64,000 nucleotides of DNA, taken from positions 1 to 64,000 of the forward strand of contig JBCCHJ010000017.1 of NCBI GenBank assembly GCA_039028795.1, in the 5' to 3' direction. The stretch comes from Thermohalobaculum sp039028795. GTDB lineage: Bacteria > Pseudomonadota > Alphaproteobacteria > Rhodobacterales > Rhodobacteraceae. Under the pieces are notes generated by a model. The model was given only the letters and a program-made list of their open reading frames with translations, did no database searches and had not been told where the DNA came from. Numbering within the stretch: the stretch's first letter is position 1; each line of letters begins with the position of its first letter. The translations under genes were made by a program, and so were the position numbers. Of this stretch, positions 60,614-64,000 are shown one piece after another.

Positions 60614-62164
60614 TCAGCGATACACGAAAGACAGCACCAGGGACTGGTCCGTTTGGCTCATGACCCTGAAGACGATGTGCTGGCCTTCCTCTCCGGCCTT
60701 GGCAAGCGAGACGTAGGTATTGCCCTCGATGGCGGGAATGTCGTGCTTGCGATAGCCGTCGCCGGGAATGCTGACTTCACTTAAGGGGATGCCGCCGATA
60801 TTGCCCAGATCGACCAAACCACGCTGATCGCGGTTGTTCGCCCAGAACATTGCCCCGCCGTTCTCGTCAATGCCCACATAGAAGTCGCCGCCGGTCAGGC
60901 GCGATCGCTCTCCGGATTTGAAGTGATAGCTGTCGCCATCGAAAAGCGTCACCTCTGCCGATGGTGTCCGGTCCCCCGACCAGGTGTCGAAGCTGATTTT
61001 CAACTCTTCTGACACCGCGTCGATCCGAAGAGATGCATAGCGGTTGCGATTGGTTCGGACACAAATGTATTGGCCCGCCTGGGCTTTTATGTCTGCCGTA
61101 GAATAGGTTTTGGCCTCGCACTGGCCTTGATCCACGGGCTGCCGCCCTGCCACAGCGAAGGCCGCGCCGTTCTTGGGCTGGATCAGGCGGTTTTGCGGGT
61201 CCCGTCCCTCAAACCGGATGTCATGGGCTTCCCGACCCCCGGCGGGCGCGTTGTCCAAATCCATCACCTGATTGGGGGTAAGAAAGAACTGGCCCGACGC
61301 ATGGATGCCGGGCAGCTTTTCCCGTTCGACCAGCAGTGCCACTGCCGAGCCGGCACGGATCATCGCGCCCGCCCGGGATTTTTGATTGTATACTTGGCCG
61401 GGCGCATATTTTCCCAACGTGAAAAATTCGAGTTCCCCGACCTTGAGCCCCAGATCGGCAAGGCGTGTTCGCGCCACGTCCAGGCTTAGTCCGCGCAATT
61501 CGGGCATCGCGACCCGCTCAGAGGACGGCGGTTTCGGACGCGGCTGCACCGGCGGGCTGGGTCTCTCCGCCACGGTTTCACTAGGGGGGAGCCGTTGCTG
61601 CCCGATGGTGCTCTCGATCCAATCCGAGCCCAGCCAACCCACCAGGCCCAGGGCCGCGACAGCGACTGCCCCCAAGGCCCAAAGGCGGTGACGGCTCCGA
61701 CCGCTGCCTCCACGATCCAGGCTGTCAATCAGTTCCTTGACATCGTAGTCCCAGCGGCGGTCGGTGATCTCTATCCCCTGGCGCCGGCTCAGATTTTTCA
61801 GGTCGTCCGGCAGATCCTCGGGTGATGGCATGGTGGCGCCGTGCACCAGAACCGGGATCACCCGGATATTCCGTTCCAGGGCCTTCGCGATCTCCAGGCG
61901 CACGAAATCGTGCGGATCGGTCAGGCGGCGCGTGCCGTCCGGGTTCTTGATAGTCACCCAATTCCGCCCGATCATGGCCAATAACGCGTCGCAGCGGCCG
62001 ACGGCGCGGTCAATGGCTTCGACGAAATTTTCCCCCGGTGCGATACTGCCTGAGACGTCCCAAAAGACGTCTTCTGCGCCGAAATGCGTTCGCAGCCGGT
62101 CGAAGAGACGCCCGGCATGACCTGCCGTGTCTTCCCTGCGATAGCTCAGAAAAATCGATGGCAT
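60614..62164 (-). CDS. Membrane-anchored TIR-domain protein with PASTA domain
   Basis: 516 residues. The N-terminal TIR domain (3-145) has IFLSYRREDTAGHAGRLF, the catalytic-Glu position in DFVRLEIAKAL (Glu91), and RWDYDVKELI; bacterial TIRs with this Glu hydrolyse NAD+. A single transmembrane helix (LWALGAVAVAALGLVGWLG, 161-179) preceded by RSRHR puts the TIR domain in the cytoplasm. The exterior has a Pro-rich linker, one PASTA domain (218-281, MPELRGLSLDVARTRLADLG) and two recurrent beta domains (284-395: LTPNQVMDLDNAPAGG, YICVRT; 404-516: GDFYVGIDENGG, ANNRDQRGLVDLG). The same beta domains recur in other bacterial membrane proteins. It is likely a periplasmic-ligand-sensing TIR effector or signal protein. 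The ATG at 62164 is preferred over GTG three codons upstream. Confidence 0.78.
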   Translation of the reverse strand: MPSIFLSYRREDTAGHAGRLFDRLRTHFGAEDVFWDVSGSIAPGENFVEAIDRAVGRCDALLAMIGRNWVTIKNPDGTRRLTDPHDFVRLEIAKALERNIRVIPVLVHGATMPSPEDLPDDLKNLSRRQGIEITDRRWDYDVKELIDSLDRGGSGRSRHRLWALGAVAVAALGLVGWLGSDWIESTIGQQRLPPSETVAERPSPPVQPRPKPPSSERVAMPELRGLSLDVARTRLADLGLKVGELEFFTLGKYAPGQVYNQKSRAGAMIRAGSAVALLVEREKLPGIHASGQFFLTPNQVMDLDNAPAGGREAHDIRFEGRDPQNRLIQPKNGAAFAVAGRQPVDQGQCEAKTYSTADIKAQAGQYICVRTNRNRYASLRIDAVSEELKISFDTWSGDRTPSAEVTLFDGDSYHFKSGERSRLTGGDFYVGIDENGGAMFWANNRDQRGLVDLGNIGGIPLSEVSIPGDGYRKHDIPAIEGNTYVSLAKAGEEGQHIVFRVMSQTDQSLVLSFVYR

Positions 62165-62277
62165 CCCGCGCACTCCGACCCCGCCCCCATAGCGGGCCAG
62201 ACTAGTCTACCGCGATCCCGAAAAAATTTCATGGGCCAGTAACCATCCCGAGCCGGAAAAGCCGGTCGCGAGCGGGC

Positions 62278-62306
62278 TTGCCGGGCCGACTGCACGCCCC
62301 TATAAG
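62278..62306 (+). promoter_or_regulatory. Predicted sigma-70 promoter of gapR
   Basis: TTGCCG (62278-62283), a 17-base spacer and TATAAG (62301-62306) form a near-consensus promoter. The predicted start near 62313 gives a leader of about 25 bases with AAAGGG ahead of the ATG at 62338. Confidence 0.5.
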
Positions 62307-62337
62307 GCGCGCTCCGCTCCATTTGAAAGGGTTCCTC

Positions 62338-62601
62338 ATGTCTGATGAGTCGGTCTCTACCACCTCTGTTGCCGCTGGCCAATTGCGCAGTGTTGTCGAA
62401 CGCATCGAGCGTTTGGAGGAGGAAAAGAAAGAGGTCGCAGAGCAGATTAAGGAAGTCTATGCCGAGGCGAAAGCCAACGGCTTCGATGGCAAGACCCTGC
62501 GCAAGATCGTGGCCCTGCGCAAGAAGCCGACCGAAGAGCGCGAAGAGGAAGAGGCATTGCTGGATCTCTACATGTCCGCGCTTGGCATGTTGCCCGGCTA
62601 A
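62338..62601 (+). CDS. gapR: GapR family nucleoid-associated protein (DUF2312)
   Basis: An 87-residue coiled-coil DNA-binding protein. VAAGQLRSVVERIERLEEEK and FDGKTLRKIVALRKK match GapR, which encircles overtwisted, AT-rich DNA ahead of replication and transcription forks in Caulobacter. The ATG at 62338 has AAAGGG upstream, and the frame is open further back without homology. It directly abuts the EEP-family gene (next ATG at 62602, no gap). It is divergent from the TIR-PASTA gene. Confidence 0.93.
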   Translation: MSDESVSTTSVAAGQLRSVVERIERLEEEKKEVAEQIKEVYAEAKANGFDGKTLRKIVALRKKPTEEREEEEALLDLYMSALGMLPG

Positions 62602-63663
62602 ATGGTCCACCGGTTGCGCATTGCTACCTGGAACATCTGCTGGTTTGCCAATCTCTTCGATGATGATGACAACCCTGTCATCGATGATCAGCGATCCGCG
62701 CTTTATGGCGTAACACGCAGAGAGCAGGCAGCCGCTGTAGACAGGGTCCTAAGGCGCATAGATGCAGATCTTTGGGCGATCATCGAGGCGCCAAATACCG
62801 GCAGAACACAATCGACGACCCGGGCTTTGGAAGGTTTCGCCAATGCTGTCGGACTGCGCCAGTTTCGGGCGGTAACCGGCTTTCCCTCTGAAACTGAACA
62901 GGAAATCGCGCTGCTCTATGATCCGGACCGGATCTCGGCGCAGCATGATCCGCTTGGATCGGTGCTGACCGAGGCGGATGATCCGAAAGAGCCCCGCTTC
63001 CAACTCGCCCCTCGTTTTGACGGTGTCTATCCATTGGATCTGGACGGCGACGGTCAGGTCGACCTGCACCGGTTCTCAAAACCGCCCTTGGAGGCGGATG
63101 TTCATGCGCGGTCCAGCGGGCGGCATCTGCGCGTCATTGCGGTGCATGCGAAATCCAAAGCGCCGCATGGTGCTGATGATGCCGAAGATGTCGCGCGCAT
63201 CTCGCTGATGAACCGGCGCAAGCAACTGGCGCAATGCGCCTGGATCCGTGCCCGGGTCGACGAACATCTGGGCCGCGGCGACGATGTGATCGTGCTGGGC
63301 GATTTCAACGACGGCCCGGGGCTGGACAAATACGAACGCGTCTTCGGCCGGTCTGGCGTCGAGATCGTCATCGGTCATTTGGGAACACCAGAGATGCGCC
63401 TGCATACGCCTTTCGTCTGGGATCGGCGCCACCCTTCGGGGGATCGTCCAGCCACCGCACGCTTTTATAACCGCGCGCGCGGCGGGTATCTGAATGCGCT
63501 GATCGACTTCATCATGCTGAGCCCAGGCCTTATGGATGCCAAGCCGGAATGGCGCATCTGGCATCCGTTCGATGATGCGGAATGTTTCAAGGATGCCGGG
63601 ATGCAAGCGGCCTTGTTGGCTGCGTCAGATCATTTCCCGGTATCGGTGGAATTGTCGCTATAG
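62602..63663 (+). CDS. Endonuclease/exonuclease/phosphatase family protein
   Basis: A 353-residue EEP-fold enzyme. The metal-binding start is RIATWNICWFANL with Asn, and a Glu lies in LWAIIEAPN. The active-site motifs are VIVLGDFNDGPGLDKY and the terminal SDHFPVSVELSL, with HAKSKAPHGADD between. No signal peptide is seen. Substrate could be DNA, RNA or a phosphoester; the fold alone does not decide. It is translated directly after gapR, a conserved pair here. Confidence 0.82.
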   Translation: MVHRLRIATWNICWFANLFDDDDNPVIDDQRSALYGVTRREQAAAVDRVLRRIDADLWAIIEAPNTGRTQSTTRALEGFANAVGLRQFRAVTGFPSETEQEIALLYDPDRISAQHDPLGSVLTEADDPKEPRFQLAPRFDGVYPLDLDGDGQVDLHRFSKPPLEADVHARSSGRHLRVIAVHAKSKAPHGADDAEDVARISLMNRRKQLAQCAWIRARVDEHLGRGDDVIVLGDFNDGPGLDKYERVFGRSGVEIVIGHLGTPEMRLHTPFVWDRRHPSGDRPATARFYNRARGGYLNALIDFIMLSPGLMDAKPEWRIWHPFDDAECFKDAGMQAALLAASDHFPVSVELSL

Positions 63664-64000
63664 TTGTAACCGCTGGGGCGGCACTGGAACGACTTTTGTC
63701 GTGACGACTTTGCGGGTTTTCCACGAAGAGTTGCCCGACGACATCGACGACGACAATTGTCCGTTAATTCCTCGCTAACCCGATACGCGATGACAGTATT
63801 TGACGACATCGAAACGATGCGCCGCCAAAATCTTAAGTCAGTCTAAACGATGTCAGTTCACCTAGGATCGTGCCCGTAACGCACCCGTGGCCCGGCATGG
63901 ACAGCACCCGTCGCTCAGTGGTCAGCGCAATGAAGAAATGCGCGAAGGAGCCGCCCCGATATGCGGGCGTCACGCAGTCCATCGGAACGGTCGTTGCAGT
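63664..64000. other. Spacer at window end, no confident gene
   Basis: The first 100 bases after the EEP gene hold an ACGAC-TTTT-GTCGT inverted repeat at 63689-63702 (a possible weak terminator) and runs of GACGAC. The rest has only short frames. A start with a GAAGGAG site at 63944-63950 appears at 63961 (listed separately). Confidence 0.4.
63961..64000 (+). CDS. Possible start of a further gene (partial)
   Basis: ATG at 63961 (MRASRSPSERSLQ) with GAAGGAG ending 10 bases upstream is open to the window edge. A competing frame from 63930 (MKKCAKEPPRY) is also open but has no ribosome site. Too short to name. Confidence 0.2.
   Translation, partial: MRASRSPSERSLQ

Overview
The window comes from a GC-rich alphaproteobacterium, most likely a marine Rhodobacteraceae (Roseobacter-group) chromosome. 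The indicators are a malyl-CoA lyase of the ethylmalonyl-CoA pathway type, the pdxJ-acpS-lepB-rnc-era-recO gene order, rpoZ beside a single RelA/SpoT-type gene, two large FAD/GcvT amine dehydrogenase-like proteins, gapR (DUF2312), and a GC-rich stem-loop followed by 'GATATTTTTGGCCAGATGAA', of a kind often seen between roseobacter genes. No rRNA, tRNA, CRISPR array, insertion sequence or phage gene was found. The window is chromosomal core plus metabolic accessory genes.

Layout. 1-8.0 kb: mcl1 (cut by the window edge), a divergent cassette of two thiamine-diphosphate enzymes plus an alpha/beta hydrolase, a GGDEF protein and a quinone oxidoreductase. 7.6-20.2 kb, nearly all minus strand: a long housekeeping run read right to left. 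It holds cspA, rpoZ, rsh, a DUF2062 protein, pdxJ, a LysE exporter, a cupin, a second LysE exporter, acpS, two signal peptidase I genes, rnc, era, a DUF1491 protein, a divergent second recO-like gene, and recO. 20.4-27.3 kb: a fused transporter-like/spermidine-synthase protein, an FkbM methyltransferase, an EcsC-like protein, a small lipoprotein, a MAPEG protein, a DUF1330 protein and a LysR regulator, then about 600 bp with no convincing gene. 27.3-36.5 kb: two paralogous FAD/GcvT oxidoreductases around an amidohydrolase and a siderophore-interacting protein, then an EamA exporter and threonine ammonia-lyase. 36.6-47.6 kb: flavodoxin, AAC(3)-like acetyltransferase, a WYL regulator with two palindromic operators facing a small membrane protein, a Rieske oxygenase-hydrolase operon, pyruvate kinase, MATE exporter, a 2OG-oxygenase-like protein, a secreted esterase, an SGNH hydrolase and two thioesterases. 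48.1-58.2 kb: a fatty-acyl-CoA degradation cluster (LiuR-like MerR regulator, acyl-CoA dehydrogenase, thiolase, bifunctional hydratase/dehydrogenase) containing a GST and a 683-residue DUF4375/DMP19-like protein. 58.2-64 kb: a repeat-rich Arg/Glu lipoprotein, N-formylglutamate amidohydrolase, a DUF1244 protein, a membrane-anchored TIR-PASTA protein, gapR and an EEP-family nuclease/phosphatase.

How the genes fit together. The housekeeping block couples lipid and cofactor synthesis, protein export, RNA processing and DNA repair in overlapping or near-overlapping genes. The MerR regulator probably controls itself, the divergent thioesterases and the downstream acyl-CoA dehydrogenase through two TTGACG-N4-CGTCAA palindromes. 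The FAD/GcvT proteins and the Rieske oxygenase fit catabolism of N-methylated compounds such as betaines, but the substrates are inferred only. The most unusual items are the tandem divergent recO paralog, the TIR-transmembrane-PASTA protein beside gapR, and the DUF4375-like protein inside the beta-oxidation cluster.
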